From the NCBI RefSeq assembly GCF_007748195.1, contig NZ_CP037920.1, positions 4,849,800 to 4,913,799 of the forward strand: a stretch of 64,000 nt of DNA, in the 5' to 3' direction. Source of the DNA: Gimesia aquarii. GTDB lineage: Bacteria > Planctomycetota > Planctomycetia > Planctomycetales > Planctomycetaceae. The notes beneath the pieces were generated by a model. That model searched no databases. It saw only the letters and a program-made list of their open reading frames with translations, and had not been told where the DNA came from. Within the stretch, counting starts at the first letter, position 1. The number at the start of each line of letters is the position of its first letter. Positions 18,870-28,233 of the stretch are shown here, in pieces. A program made the position numbers and the translations under genes.

Positions 18870-21149
18870 TCAATGATTGAAAACGAATTCAGACAAATTG
18901 ATTATTGTCCACACCAAATCCTGCCAGCCCTCTTTACGAGACGGCGCTTCGGCCAATAGTTCGCGAACTGCCTTGAGCTCATCAGCGGTGGGCTTTCGAG
19001 AGAGCGACGCTAAATACAGTTCATCTAGAATCTCTGCATCACTCTTATTCTCTTTGAGTAACTGGCCAAGCCGACCCTCGTTACTGAGAGCCTTTGAGTT
19101 CATCGCATAACCGTTGACCAGATGCAGTGCCTGGGCCAAATCAGGCTTTGAGCCGCGGGCACATTCACAGGCACTGTTTCTTAAAGGGCGACCGAAGGCC
19201 ATCAGGAAGTAAGAGGAAATCTGAGGATCCGGAAGCGCGATGGCCCGTGTGCCCGGTGGCTGACCGTTGAATCTTTCGGTTGTCCCGGCAAACTGGTTAA
19301 CGGCATCAAGCAATACCTCCGCCTGCATTCTCCGTGGTACACGATGAGTGAATAATCGGCCCGATTTGTCCCGTTCTGGCTTCAAATCCGAAGCTAATTG
19401 ATACACGCGCGAGTTACAGATGGTGCGCAGCAAATGTTTCACATCGAACTGGTGGGCGATGAAATCTTCAGTCAGCGCGTTCATCAGTGCCGGATTCGAA
19501 GGTGGGTTCGTGGCCCGCATGTCATCTACCGGCTCAACAATTCCCCGTCCCGTCAGCCATGCCCAATAACGATTCACAAAACTACGTGCAAAGTACGGAT
19601 TTTTTGGTGAGACGATCCAGTCAGCCAGTGGTTGACGAATATCAGGCAAGTCCTGATCAGAAACCACTGGTCCTCCCAGCACGCGAGCCTCAGACGGTTT
19701 TTCTAATTTTCGTTTTGTATTCGCCTTGATCGTTGGGCGCAGACTTTTCGGCCCTCCAAACCTTACACCGATTTTCCCTGCGTCCTTGAATTGCATATGC
19801 GTGAAAAACGCCGCCAATCCGTAGTAATCTTCCTGGCCCCAGACTTCTAACGGATGATGATGGCATCGCGCACATTGCATACGAATTCCTAGAAAGACCT
19901 GTGCTGTGGTTTCTGCAAGTTCTTCCGGCTTCTGATCGATAAAGTAAAACCCGACCGGACCGTTGGAAAACAGATCGCCCTGGGCAACAATGAGCTCTCG
20001 TGCCATCTCGTCGAGAGGACGATTCTCACGTATTGAACGTCGAATCCAACCACGAAATGTTTCCAGCCCTTTATCTCCCACATAACGACGATGTACACGA
20101 AGCAGATCACTCCACTTCAACGACCAATAATCGACGTACTCCGGCCGTTCGAGTAAAGCGTCGATTATTTTTTTCCGTTTATTCTTATCTGTAGACTCAA
20201 TGAACGTTCGAACTTCGTCGGGCCGTGGTAGTGAACCGATCAGATCAAGATAAACCCGGCGTAAAAATTCGCTATCGGTCGCAGTAGGTGCGGGGGAAAC
20301 TCCCATTCTTTGCCATTCGGCCAATACCAACTGATCAACATAATTCGAGGGAGCGAAACCAGTAATCGCTTTTGCTGGATTGTACGGTACTGTTACGTCC
20401 ACTGAGGCCACTTGCCCCAGAAAACGAACCGTAACCGGAGATTTTCCGCTTCGAACAGCTGCAATCTGGCCCGATGAAGACACCTCAACAATTTGTGAAT
20501 CTTGACTGTCAAATAAAGCCCAACGGGTGATATCGCGATGGACACCGTCCTCCCAATCTGCCACTACTTTGAGTGAACGACTTTGCCCAGGCGCCAGAAC
20601 CAGGGAGGCAGGTTCCACCGTCAATTTGATAACTCGTGGATCATCGGATTTCGCTGGTGACATCCCTTGCTTGATGTATTCACCCAGGACTTGAAAACTC
20701 TCGGAATCTTTTTTAATGAGTGCTCCACCACCATGCGGGACACTGCCTGTAGCTTTTCGAAGAAGAAGACTTCGATCAGCGGCTGTGGGTGTGACTCGCC
20801 GTCCGCGTCCCGCTTGAAACAAGGCTTCAAAATCAGCTACTGTGTTGTAGCCAAGCAGAGACAACGACATTCCTCCGCGCCCCTGAAACGAACCATGACA
20901 GGCACCGGCATTGCAACCAGCCTTTGTTAAAACCGGTACAACGTCGCGGCTAAAACTTAAAGTTTGCTGGTCTTCTTTCTTTACTGTGTCTAATTTTTCT
21001 GCACCAACTGCGATCGAGCCCCATGATGCAAAAGAAAGTAATAGCAACCAGCTGAAAATGGAGTGCCATTGTGTTGAGCCCAAGTTCCGATAAATAGATC
21101 GATACTTCAAAGCTGTAGAAAAGCAAAAAAGTGAATTTATTCTATCCAC
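18870..21149 (-). CDS. DUF1549/DUF1553 protein with Ig-like (BIG2) domain
   Basis: It has 759 residues from GTG 21149; no ATG precedes the signal segment (IFSWLLLLSFASWGSIAVGA). The layout is: an N-terminal region with CNAGACH (a CxxxCH variant of the planctomycete cytochrome motif), a bacterial Ig-like domain (about residues 175-260, LTVEPASLVLAPGQSRSLKV), DUF1549 with the CARCHHHPLEVW motif, and DUF1553 to the C-terminus (RSFVNRYWAWLTGRGIVEP, FGRPLRNSACECARG). These proteins are exported and thought to have haem or metal-linked roles. It is the first gene of an operon with DUF1501 and PPC genes. Confidence 0.92.
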   Translation of the reverse strand: MDRINSLFCFSTALKYRSIYRNLGSTQWHSIFSWLLLLSFASWGSIAVGAEKLDTVKKEDQQTLSFSRDVVPVLTKAGCNAGACHGSFQGRGGMSLSLLGYNTVADFEALFQAGRGRRVTPTAADRSLLLRKATGSVPHGGGALIKKDSESFQVLGEYIKQGMSPAKSDDPRVIKLTVEPASLVLAPGQSRSLKVVADWEDGVHRDITRWALFDSQDSQIVEVSSSGQIAAVRSGKSPVTVRFLGQVASVDVTVPYNPAKAITGFAPSNYVDQLVLAEWQRMGVSPAPTATDSEFLRRVYLDLIGSLPRPDEVRTFIESTDKNKRKKIIDALLERPEYVDYWSLKWSDLLRVHRRYVGDKGLETFRGWIRRSIRENRPLDEMARELIVAQGDLFSNGPVGFYFIDQKPEELAETTAQVFLGIRMQCARCHHHPLEVWGQEDYYGLAAFFTHMQFKDAGKIGVRFGGPKSLRPTIKANTKRKLEKPSEARVLGGPVVSDQDLPDIRQPLADWIVSPKNPYFARSFVNRYWAWLTGRGIVEPVDDMRATNPPSNPALMNALTEDFIAHQFDVKHLLRTICNSRVYQLASDLKPERDKSGRLFTHRVPRRMQAEVLLDAVNQFAGTTERFNGQPPGTRAIALPDPQISSYFLMAFGRPLRNSACECARGSKPDLAQALHLVNGYAMNSKALSNEGRLGQLLKENKSDAEILDELYLASLSRKPTADELKAVRELLAEAPSRKEGWQDLVWTIINLSEFVFNH

Positions 21150-21719
21150 GCAACTGGCCCTCTCGAGTGGAGATTGAAGGAGTTCGTTAAACTACGAAAC
21201 ACGACTCAACGGCTATGGAGATCTCGTTATATCATTTAAAGATGATTACTAAACAGTTGGTTTGATTATTAATTGCCTTCCTTAAAGAGTGTTTGAACTG
21301 CAACCCTATGCATAAAAAAACACTTATTAGTTATTTTTAACATATAGTAGACATTAATATTAGCACTTTCTTGTAGAAAACGCGCATAAATTTGTATTAT
21401 TTACGCATAATAGATCCTCAATTCTCATTTCTTCTGGTTTGAGGGCTCGATATTACCCAACACAATGTGGTTATTTCGAATGTGGTTCGATGGTAGTTCA
21501 CCGGCAGCTTGCCAGTCTTCTTTAAGCATGGCATTCAAATATCACGATGTTGACGAACCGTCTTGATCCATGTGTCTCGATCAAGAATTTCCCAATCAAA
21601 TAAAGTACGAATAAATTGCCCCTGCCGCCTGCAGATACTTGATAGCATTCCCAGACGCGCGGCGAAGGACTTTCGAATTCACAAACCCGCATCAACCCCC
21701 ACTCCGGCACAATGCATTG

Positions 21720-22049
21720 TTATTTTGTTTTCTCTAATGATGATTCAAACAGCGTTTCATGGTACATACACAATGCTGGAATAACTGTGATGGCTTCATC
21801 TTCAAGGGAAAAGTATTCGTCATCAAGCGCTGTAAGGGATTTCTGCCAATTTTTTGAAATACCAGCGAAGTATTCGTCGGTGAGCCGCCGTTTGAGTTTT
21901 GAACGCCCTTTGAGCACTACTGCTGATTTTTCATCTTCGAGTCGCTGGATGATATCGGATAGAATCTTTTCGGGCGGGGTTTGTATCGTGTGTGTGTGTG
22001 TGTGTGTGTGAGAGTTCGTTCTCTCTGCGTGATGATTTTTATTTGATTG
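21720..22049 (-). pseudogene. Possible C-terminal gene remnant containing a CA-repeat-coded His-Thr run
   Basis: The minus-strand frame is open from an in-frame TGA just upstream of 22049 down to the stop at 21720 and has no ATG; the only usual start codon is GTG at 21917. The last 85 or so codons look protein-like: charged, helical, with PPEKILSDIIQRLEDEKSAV and LKRRLTDEYFAGISKNWQKS. Upstream, the dinucleotide repeat is translated as alternating His and Thr. This suggests the 3' end of a lost gene. No family is recognised, and it could also be a chance open frame. Confidence 0.35.
21988..22010 (+). repeat. GT dinucleotide microsatellite
   Basis: Eleven GT units plus a final G, 23 bp without interruption. 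Such long dinucleotide runs are unusual in bacterial DNA and tend to change length. No gene overlaps it except the possible remnant on the minus strand. Confidence 0.95.
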
Positions 22050-22652
22050 TCAGTAACGGAGTTCTGTGATGTGGTGTTTGGTTTTCATGTTGTTGCGTTT
22101 GTTTTCTGGTTGGTGGAGGGTTTGTTGGTTGAGTTTCGGCAACCACTGCAAATGGGGTGGAGTAGGCAACTTTATTATTTGCGCATTATTGTCTCAGGGT
22201 TGGTCAATTCGTGACCAACTGAGGTCTGATTTTGTCGCTTTTAAGGTCAATTTCGGTACAAAAAGTAGTGAAGATTGGGAATCGGTTTTTGTATCGCCTG
22301 TAGGAATCTTGCTGAAACCAGTGGGTTTTATAGGACTCAGATCCGCAGGCGCAGAAACATTCAGTATTGAGAAAACAGTTTTCGCGCCAAAATGGGGTCG
22401 CTCGGTGGCGGCGGTATGATTGATCAAGTGTTTCTTCTTGCTATGGCTTACTCACAGATCGGTAGATGTGGCGTACTCGACTGGGGTCGGGGGACAGCCT
22501 TTCCAATTTTGGAGGCACTCAGCCTGTCCGGCTCGTAAAAAAGTGCTTAGACTGAGATGCTGGGGGTGGCATCCCCATGCGTCAAATGATTCTGCCCTCC
22601 AGATGACGGTTGGATTTCCAAAACTTTAACTATGAATAATGGAACCTGAACC

Positions 22653-24038
22653 ATGCACCAATTGCACCGAAGTTTTTTTATTGGTTTGCTCTTTACCATC
22701 TGCACCACATGTGTCACCAATGCCGCGGATGGTCAGTTTGCTGTTGAGTCGAATCTACGCGCTGGTGTTGCCAAAGTTGACATTACGCCTGCCGAAGTAA
22801 ACCAGCTGGAAGTCGTCGGGCATCGTCGTAAAGTGACCGGTGTGCGCGATCCTCTACGAGCGGGTGTGTTAGTACTGGATGACAGCGAGACAAAAGCAGC
22901 AATCGTAACTATTGACCTGATATCTGCATATGATGAACTGGTGAAGTTGACTCGTCAGCAGATTGAAAAAGAAACTGGCATCCCGGCGGCCAACATCATG
23001 GTTGCGGTATCACATAATCACTCCGGTCCGGGCTTCAACTCCCAATCAAAGTGGGGGCAAGAGTTGATTGGAAAGCTCGGCGCTGCAGCCAAACAGGCGG
23101 CGTCCAAAATGCGTCCCGTAACAGTCGGCTATGGTGAGGATAAGATTGGATTCGGCATTAATCGACGAAAGGTAATCAATGGTCGTGCCGTCGTGCGGCT
23201 CAACGAAGATGGCCCCAATGACCCTCGCGTGAAAGTCCTGCGTTTCGACGACGGAAAATCTTTGACACCACTGGCTGTGATTATGCATGCGGTATGCCAT
23301 CCCTGTTTTTTTACATGGGGTGATAAAGGATCGATGCCATACCCTAACGGCTATCCAAAAATGAGTGCGGACTTTCCTGGCGAAGCACAGTCGTTTGTGG
23401 AAATGTGCTACGGCCAGCAGACCAGTTCTCTGTTTTTACAAGGCTGTGCCGGCGACATCCGTCCGAATCTTCCGGGTTACCCGTATCGCTGTGCTGATGA
23501 AGCCGATATCCAATGGGCAGGGCGGGATCTGGGCAGTGCAGTCATTCGAACGCTGGCCCGCAGTGTAACCCGAGAACAACTTGCCAATCGTGCAAAGCAC
23601 TACCGGATCCGGGTCGCAAATTCCGTCATCTCGTTGCCTGGTAAAGAAGGCCGCATCGACTCAGAGTTACAGGCGATGAAAATCGGCCCGTACCTGTTGT
23701 TGACCATGCCTGGCGAACCGATGGTCGAATACGGATTGAAAATGGAGAAAGATATCGCAGACCGTGCCATTCCCATCATTGTGGGATACGCCAATGGACA
23801 CGTCGGCTACATTGCCACCGCCGATTCCTACGACGTCGGCGGCTACGAACCGAATACGTCCAAACTTGTGCCAGAGGCGGAAGCAATCATTCTCACCGAA
23901 CTGAGTGTCCTCGCGGATCGCGTGATTGGTGATGTCTTTGAATCGTTTTCCAAACACCCGAAAGACATCAAGAAACGCGAACAGGCTGACAAAGCTCGTG
24001 CTCGAAAGCGGCAAGCACAGCCTTCACCGAAACGCTAG
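22653..24038 (+). CDS. Secreted neutral/alkaline non-lysosomal ceramidase-like protein
   Basis: It has 461 residues with an N-terminal signal peptide (FFIGLLFTICTTCVTNAADG). The N-terminal ceramidase domain signature is clear: AGVAKVDITPAEVNQLEVVG, VVTIDLISAYDEL-type strand, then VAVSHNHSGPGF, whose histidines match the family zinc site. LFLQGCAGDIRPN is also typical. Planctomycetes have many members of this fold that lack known ceramidase activity, so the substrate remains open. The tail (HPKDIKKREQADKARARKRQ) is basic. It is followed 55 bp later by gabT. Confidence 0.88.
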   Translation: MHQLHRSFFIGLLFTICTTCVTNAADGQFAVESNLRAGVAKVDITPAEVNQLEVVGHRRKVTGVRDPLRAGVLVLDDSETKAAIVTIDLISAYDELVKLTRQQIEKETGIPAANIMVAVSHNHSGPGFNSQSKWGQELIGKLGAAAKQAASKMRPVTVGYGEDKIGFGINRRKVINGRAVVRLNEDGPNDPRVKVLRFDDGKSLTPLAVIMHAVCHPCFFTWGDKGSMPYPNGYPKMSADFPGEAQSFVEMCYGQQTSSLFLQGCAGDIRPNLPGYPYRCADEADIQWAGRDLGSAVIRTLARSVTREQLANRAKHYRIRVANSVISLPGKEGRIDSELQAMKIGPYLLLTMPGEPMVEYGLKMEKDIADRAIPIIVGYANGHVGYIATADSYDVGGYEPNTSKLVPEAEAIILTELSVLADRVIGDVFESFSKHPKDIKKREQADKARARKRQAQPSPKR

Positions 24039-24093
24039 CCGTCTCTAGATTGAATGTAGTATCTCCGAAGCCATTGAAATCAAGTAGAATCAT

Positions 24094-25383
24094 ATGAACC
24101 AAAACGAGCAACTCCAACAACGCAAGCTGGCTGCCTTCGCTCAGGGTCAAGGTAACGCCCACAACATCTATATCCAGCGTACTGAAAACGCTGAGCTCTG
24201 GGATGTCGAGGGACGTCGCTATATCGATTTTGGTGCTGGCATTGCAGTGGTTAATACCGGTCATTGTCACCCCAAAGTAAAAACTGCGGTAGCTGAACAA
24301 TTGGAACACTTCAGCCATACCTGCGTGATGGTCACGCCCTATGAATCAGCTGTGGCACTGGCGGAAAAACTGAATGAAGCCGCTCCAATTTCAACCGAGT
24401 GTCGAACCATTTTTGTCACCAGCGGTGCGGAAGCAGTAGAGAATAGCATCAAGATTGCCCGTGCGCATACAGGCAGACGTGGAGTGATCGCTTTTCAAAG
24501 CGGTTTTCATGGTCGTACCAACATGACCATGGGTCTGACTGGCAAGATCACTCCTTACAAAAAATCATTCGGCCCCTTCCCGGCTGAAATCTATCATGTA
24601 CCATTCCCGATTGAATACCATGGAGTCTCTGTTGAAGATGCTAATCATGCCATCGAAAATCTATTCAAGGTGGATATCGCCCCCGAAGACGTCGCTGCTC
24701 TGATTATCGAACCGGTCCTGGGCGAAGGAGGTTTCTACCCAGCCCCCGATCAGTTCCTCAGCACATTACGCAAAATCTGCGATCAACATGGCATTGTCTT
24801 CATCGCAGATGAAATCCAGACCGGTTTTGGCCGCACAGGTAAAATGTTTTGTATGCAGCATTCCGGTGTCGAACCGGACTTGATCACTCAGGCCAAAGGG
24901 ATAGCCGGTGGTATTCCCATCGCCGCGGTAACTGGAAAAACATCCATCATGAATTCCCCACATCAGGGCGGACTGGGTGGCACATATGGCGGCTCGCCTT
25001 TGGGTTGTGCAGCTGGTCTGGCGGTCCTGGAAGTGATTGCCGAAGAGCAACTGATTGAAAGAGCCAACGAAATCGGTCAGCGTTTCATGTCTCACTTGAG
25101 CAAGATTCAGCAACAGTTTCCTGACCAGGTGGGACACATCCGCAACCGCGGTGCGATGATTGCCATGGAGTTGGTCAAATCAGGTGATCCGAATCAACCA
25201 GACGCTCTATTGACCAAATCTCTGGTTACTGCCGCTGCAGACCGGGGACTGATTCTGCTCTCCTGTGGTATGCATGGTAATGTCATCCGCTTTTTGCCAC
25301 CGTTAACCATTCCGATGGAATTGATTGACGAAGGGATGGCAATTGTCGCCGATTGTATTGCCTCATTATCAGACCAGGATTGA
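24094..25383 (+). CDS. gabT: 4-aminobutyrate aminotransferase (class III PLP transaminase)
   Basis: It has 429 residues. The enzyme transfers the amino group of 4-aminobutyrate (or a related omega-amino acid) to 2-oxoglutarate, using pyridoxal phosphate. Motifs seen are [57 protein letters not shown] and the PLP lysine Lys268 in [14 protein letters not shown], the same position as in Escherichia coli GabT. Length is normal. It could act on other omega-amino acids. It sits between a ceramidase-like gene and the UPF0261 gene, with 244 bp to the latter. Confidence 0.93.
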   Translation: MNQNEQLQQRKLAAFAQGQGNAHNIYIQRTENAELWDVEGRRYIDFGAGIAVVNTGHCHPKVKTAVAEQLEHFSHTCVMVTPYESAVALAEKLNEAAPISTECRTIFVTSGAEAVENSIKIARAHTGRRGVIAFQSGFHGRTNMTMGLTGKITPYKKSFGPFPAEIYHVPFPIEYHGVSVEDANHAIENLFKVDIAPEDVAALIIEPVLGEGGFYPAPDQFLSTLRKICDQHGIVFIADEIQTGFGRTGKMFCMQHSGVEPDLITQAKGIAGGIPIAAVTGKTSIMNSPHQGGLGGTYGGSPLGCAAGLAVLEVIAEEQLIERANEIGQRFMSHLSKIQQQFPDQVGHIRNRGAMIAMELVKSGDPNQPDALLTKSLVTAAADRGLILLSCGMHGNVIRFLPPLTIPMELIDEGMAIVADCIASLSDQD

Positions 25384-25627
25384 TCATCTATTTTTACCGG
25401 TCTCACAAATCGTGTTTTTCACAAAAACTCTGACTCTAAAAACTCACCATTACCTGTCAAAAGGAACTGTTTTTTTGAGCTCCCTTCCTGCCTTTTCACC
25501 AGCATAAGCAAGGTTTTCGGATTATTTCATGTATTTTGTTTCTAGTTCTCTCATAATGACCAAATTAGAATCAAACCATCAGTCATTGACTTAATTTTGA
25601 CTACTGACTAAGCCCAAAGGCACGACC

Positions 25628-26845
25628 ATGCGAAAAACAATCTATGCGATGGCTACGATGGATACCAAAGGTGAAGAACTCTGTTTTGTGGCTAACTATA
25701 TTCGCCGGGCAGGTTTCGACGTAGTACTGGTTGATTTGAGTACCCGAAATAAATCGGACCGCGCAGATATCGCGGCGCGCACAATCGCCCAGGAACACCC
25801 CGATGGACCTGACAAGGTATTGGGGAATACCGACCGTGGTCGAGCTGTTACGGCAATGTCGGAAGCACTGCAAAGCTGGCTGCCGAACGAAGTCAGAGCG
25901 AAAAAAGTGTCAGGGATCATCGCACTCGGCGGGAGCGGTGGAACGGCAATCGTGGCTCCTGCTTTGCAGGCTTTACCCATCGGATTACCCAAGCTGATCG
26001 TTTCGACCGTCGCCAGTGGAAACACACAGCCTTATGTAGGATATAGTGATATTACGATGATGTATTCGGTGGTTGACGTGGCGGGACTGAACTCAGTATC
26101 AAGGCGCGTATTGAGTAACGCTGCCCACGCAATCGCGGGCATGGCTGGCCACTCCTCTGACTTCCCTGAAGAGAAACCGGCTATTGGCATGACGATGTTT
26201 GGCGTTACGACGCCATGTGTGGACATGGTTCGCGATTCACTGGATACTAAAGGGTTTGATCCTCTCGTCTTTCATGCGACTGGCACCGGGGGTCAAGCCA
26301 TGGAAAAACTCGTTTCCGATGGACTGATTAGAGGAGTCCTGGATATCACTACGACTGAAGTGGCGGACGAAGTCGTGGGAGGAATCATGCCCGGTGGTAC
26401 ACATCGTTTCGATGCAATCATCAAAAGCAGAATCCCATATGTCATGAGCCTCGGTGCACTCGACATGGTCAATTTCGGTGCTCGTGATACCGTTCCGGAA
26501 CGATTTGCCGGTCGCCACTTTCTTATTCATAATCCGCAGGTAACACTGATGCGAACAATCGCTGACGAAAACCGTGATTTTGCAAAATGGATTGCCGAGA
26601 AAGTCAATCAATCAATGGCTCCATTAGAAATCCTGATTCCCGAGCAGGGCCTCTCGATGCTCGACGCCAAAGGGGAAGCATTTTATGATCCCACAGCCGA
26701 CCAGAGTCTGTTTGAGACATTAGAACAGGAAGTTGAGCAGACAGACATTCGACGCATCACCCGTCACCCCTGCCACATTAATGACTCAGCGTTTGCAGAC
26801 GCGCTCGTGGCGGCATTTGAACGTGTAAGTGGAAGCCAATGTTAA
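25628..26845 (+). CDS. Tm-1-like ATP-binding (UPF0261) protein
   Basis: It has 405 residues. The N-terminus MRKTIYAMATMDTKGEELCF is typical of UPF0261, and later motifs (GIIALGGSGGTAIVAPALQA, VSTVASGNTQPYVGYSDI, MFGVTTPCVD, HATGTGGQAMEKL) fit the family. In tomato, the Tm-1 resistance protein joins this domain to a TIM-barrel domain like that of the next gene, so the two bacterial genes correspond to its halves. The bacterial function is unresolved. AAAGG lies before the ATG, and the next gene starts 29 bp downstream, indicating an operon. Confidence 0.92.
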   Translation: MRKTIYAMATMDTKGEELCFVANYIRRAGFDVVLVDLSTRNKSDRADIAARTIAQEHPDGPDKVLGNTDRGRAVTAMSEALQSWLPNEVRAKKVSGIIALGGSGGTAIVAPALQALPIGLPKLIVSTVASGNTQPYVGYSDITMMYSVVDVAGLNSVSRRVLSNAAHAIAGMAGHSSDFPEEKPAIGMTMFGVTTPCVDMVRDSLDTKGFDPLVFHATGTGGQAMEKLVSDGLIRGVLDITTTEVADEVVGGIMPGGTHRFDAIIKSRIPYVMSLGALDMVNFGARDTVPERFAGRHFLIHNPQVTLMRTIADENRDFAKWIAEKVNQSMAPLEILIPEQGLSMLDAKGEAFYDPTADQSLFETLEQEVEQTDIRRITRHPCHINDSAFADALVAAFERVSGSQC

Positions 26846-26874
26846 TAGAGACAATAAATTTAAGGAAATGATTT

Positions 26875-27711
26875 ATGACAGAATCCAGAGAGACGATCCT
26901 GAAACGACTGCGAGAAAAAGTTTCTCAAGGCAAACCCATCATCGGGGGCGGCGCAGGGACTGGCTTGAGCGCCAAATGCGAAGAGGCCGGCGGCATTGAC
27001 CTGATCGTGATTTACAATTCGGGGCGCTACCGTATGGCCGGACGGGGCTCTCTCTCGGGACTGATGCCCTACGGCAATGCGAATGAGATTGTTAAAGAGT
27101 TGGGACGCGAGGTGCTTCCTGTCGTCAATCAAACTCCTGTGCTGGCAGGAGTCTGCGGAACTGATCCATTTATGCTTCGCGACCTGTTTCTCAAGGAACT
27201 TCAGGCAATGGGTTTTGCAGGTATTCAGAATTTTCCGACCGTTGGACTGATCGACGGACAATTTCGAGCCAATCTGGAAGAGACCGGAATGGGTTTTGAT
27301 CTGGAAATCGATTGCATCCGCGCGGCTCACGATCTCAACATGCTCACTACCCCCTATGCCTTCGATCCCGAACAGGCACGGCAACTTGCTGCTGCTGGAG
27401 CTGACATTGTGGTGACTCACATGGGGTTGACCAGTGGCGGAACGATCGGTGCGGAAACGGGTAAGACGCTGGATGATTCGGTTACGGCAATCCGCAATAT
27501 GGTTGACGCAGCCAAGAGCCAAAGGGAAGATGTGCTGCTACTCTGTCATGGCGGAGCCATTGCGATGCCTGAGGACGCCCGGTACATTTTCGATCGCGTC
27601 GCTGGCATTGATGGTTTCTACGGGGCCAGTTCGATGGAACGTCTGCCTACGGAAGTAGCGATGACAGCCCAGGTACGCCAGTTTGGAGATCTACGATTAT
27701 CAAACGCATAG
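26875..27711 (+). CDS. Phosphoenolpyruvate hydrolase family (TIM-barrel) protein
   Basis: It has 278 residues, with AAGGAA before the ATG. It is a TIM barrel of the family related to PEP mutase and the Tm-1 C-terminal domain. Motifs: [80 protein letters not shown]. The reaction is not established in bacteria, despite the family name. Together with the UPF0261 gene and the EthD-like gene 46 bp downstream it forms a small catabolic-type operon. Confidence 0.92.
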   Translation: MTESRETILKRLREKVSQGKPIIGGGAGTGLSAKCEEAGGIDLIVIYNSGRYRMAGRGSLSGLMPYGNANEIVKELGREVLPVVNQTPVLAGVCGTDPFMLRDLFLKELQAMGFAGIQNFPTVGLIDGQFRANLEETGMGFDLEIDCIRAAHDLNMLTTPYAFDPEQARQLAAAGADIVVTHMGLTSGGTIGAETGKTLDDSVTAIRNMVDAAKSQREDVLLLCHGGAIAMPEDARYIFDRVAGIDGFYGASSMERLPTEVAMTAQVRQFGDLRLSNA

Positions 27712-27757
27712 TCATATTCCCTGCTTCTCTAAATCAACTTTATCATGGAAATTGAAC

Positions 27758-28096
27758 ATGTATCGTTTAACTGTACTCTATGGACATCCGGAAAATCCTG
27801 CCGAATTTGACCGTTATTACCACGAGGTCCATATTCCGCTCGCGAAAAAGATGAAAGGACTCAAAGGGTGGACGATTGGAAAATGCATCTCTGCCGATAC
27901 AGTCAGCGCTCCTCCCTACTATCTCATCGTCAGTCTGTATGCCAAATCTGCAGCCGCGATGCAGGCTATTCTCGACAGCCCGGAAGGAAAGGAAACGGTT
28001 GCGGATGTCCCCAATTTCGCGACAGGTGGTGTTACGTTTTTATACGACGAAGAAGAAGTACTCATTCCTTTCAGCTTAGAAGCATCAGACGTTTGA
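27758..28096 (+). CDS. EthD family protein
   Basis: It has 112 residues from ATG 27758; the open frame extends upstream but overlaps the previous gene and lacks family similarity there. It is a dimeric alpha/beta ferredoxin-like fold, as shown by MYRLTVLYGHPENPAEFDRY and the invariant HEVHIPLAKKMKGLKG region, followed by YLIVSLYAKSAAAMQAIL. EthD-type proteins often support the breakdown of small organic compounds. Partner genes upstream are the UPF0261 and PEP-hydrolase-like genes. Confidence 0.88.
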   Translation: MYRLTVLYGHPENPAEFDRYYHEVHIPLAKKMKGLKGWTIGKCISADTVSAPPYYLIVSLYAKSAAAMQAILDSPEGKETVADVPNFATGGVTFLYDEEEVLIPFSLEASDV

Positions 28097-28233
28097 GTTC
28101 CGATTTACCAGGAAACCTCTGAGATTCCTGCTAACTCACGTTCGAACCGTTTGGGACATGTTGATTTCTCTCTGCTCCTCCCTGTATAGTGAACTCCTAT
28201 CAGCAGCAATACTTAACTGGAGAGTCTCATTCT

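Larger units (their letters stand above)
21150..22652. other. Gene-poor region of 1.5 kb
   Basis: No intact gene is convincing here. It contains the upstream region of the DUF1553 operon, a possible gene remnant (21720-22049, minus), a GT microsatellite (21988-22010) and about 600 bp before the ceramidase-like gene. Short frames, such as 22194-22427 minus, read as low-quality sequence. GC-rich short inverted repeats occur near 22555-22585 (TGGGG ... CCCCA). Confidence 0.5.

Noticed and set aside
22194-22427. Minus-strand ORF of 77 codons in the gene-poor region
   Set aside because: No start context or recognisable features; may be part of a repeated intergenic element, which I cannot test here.
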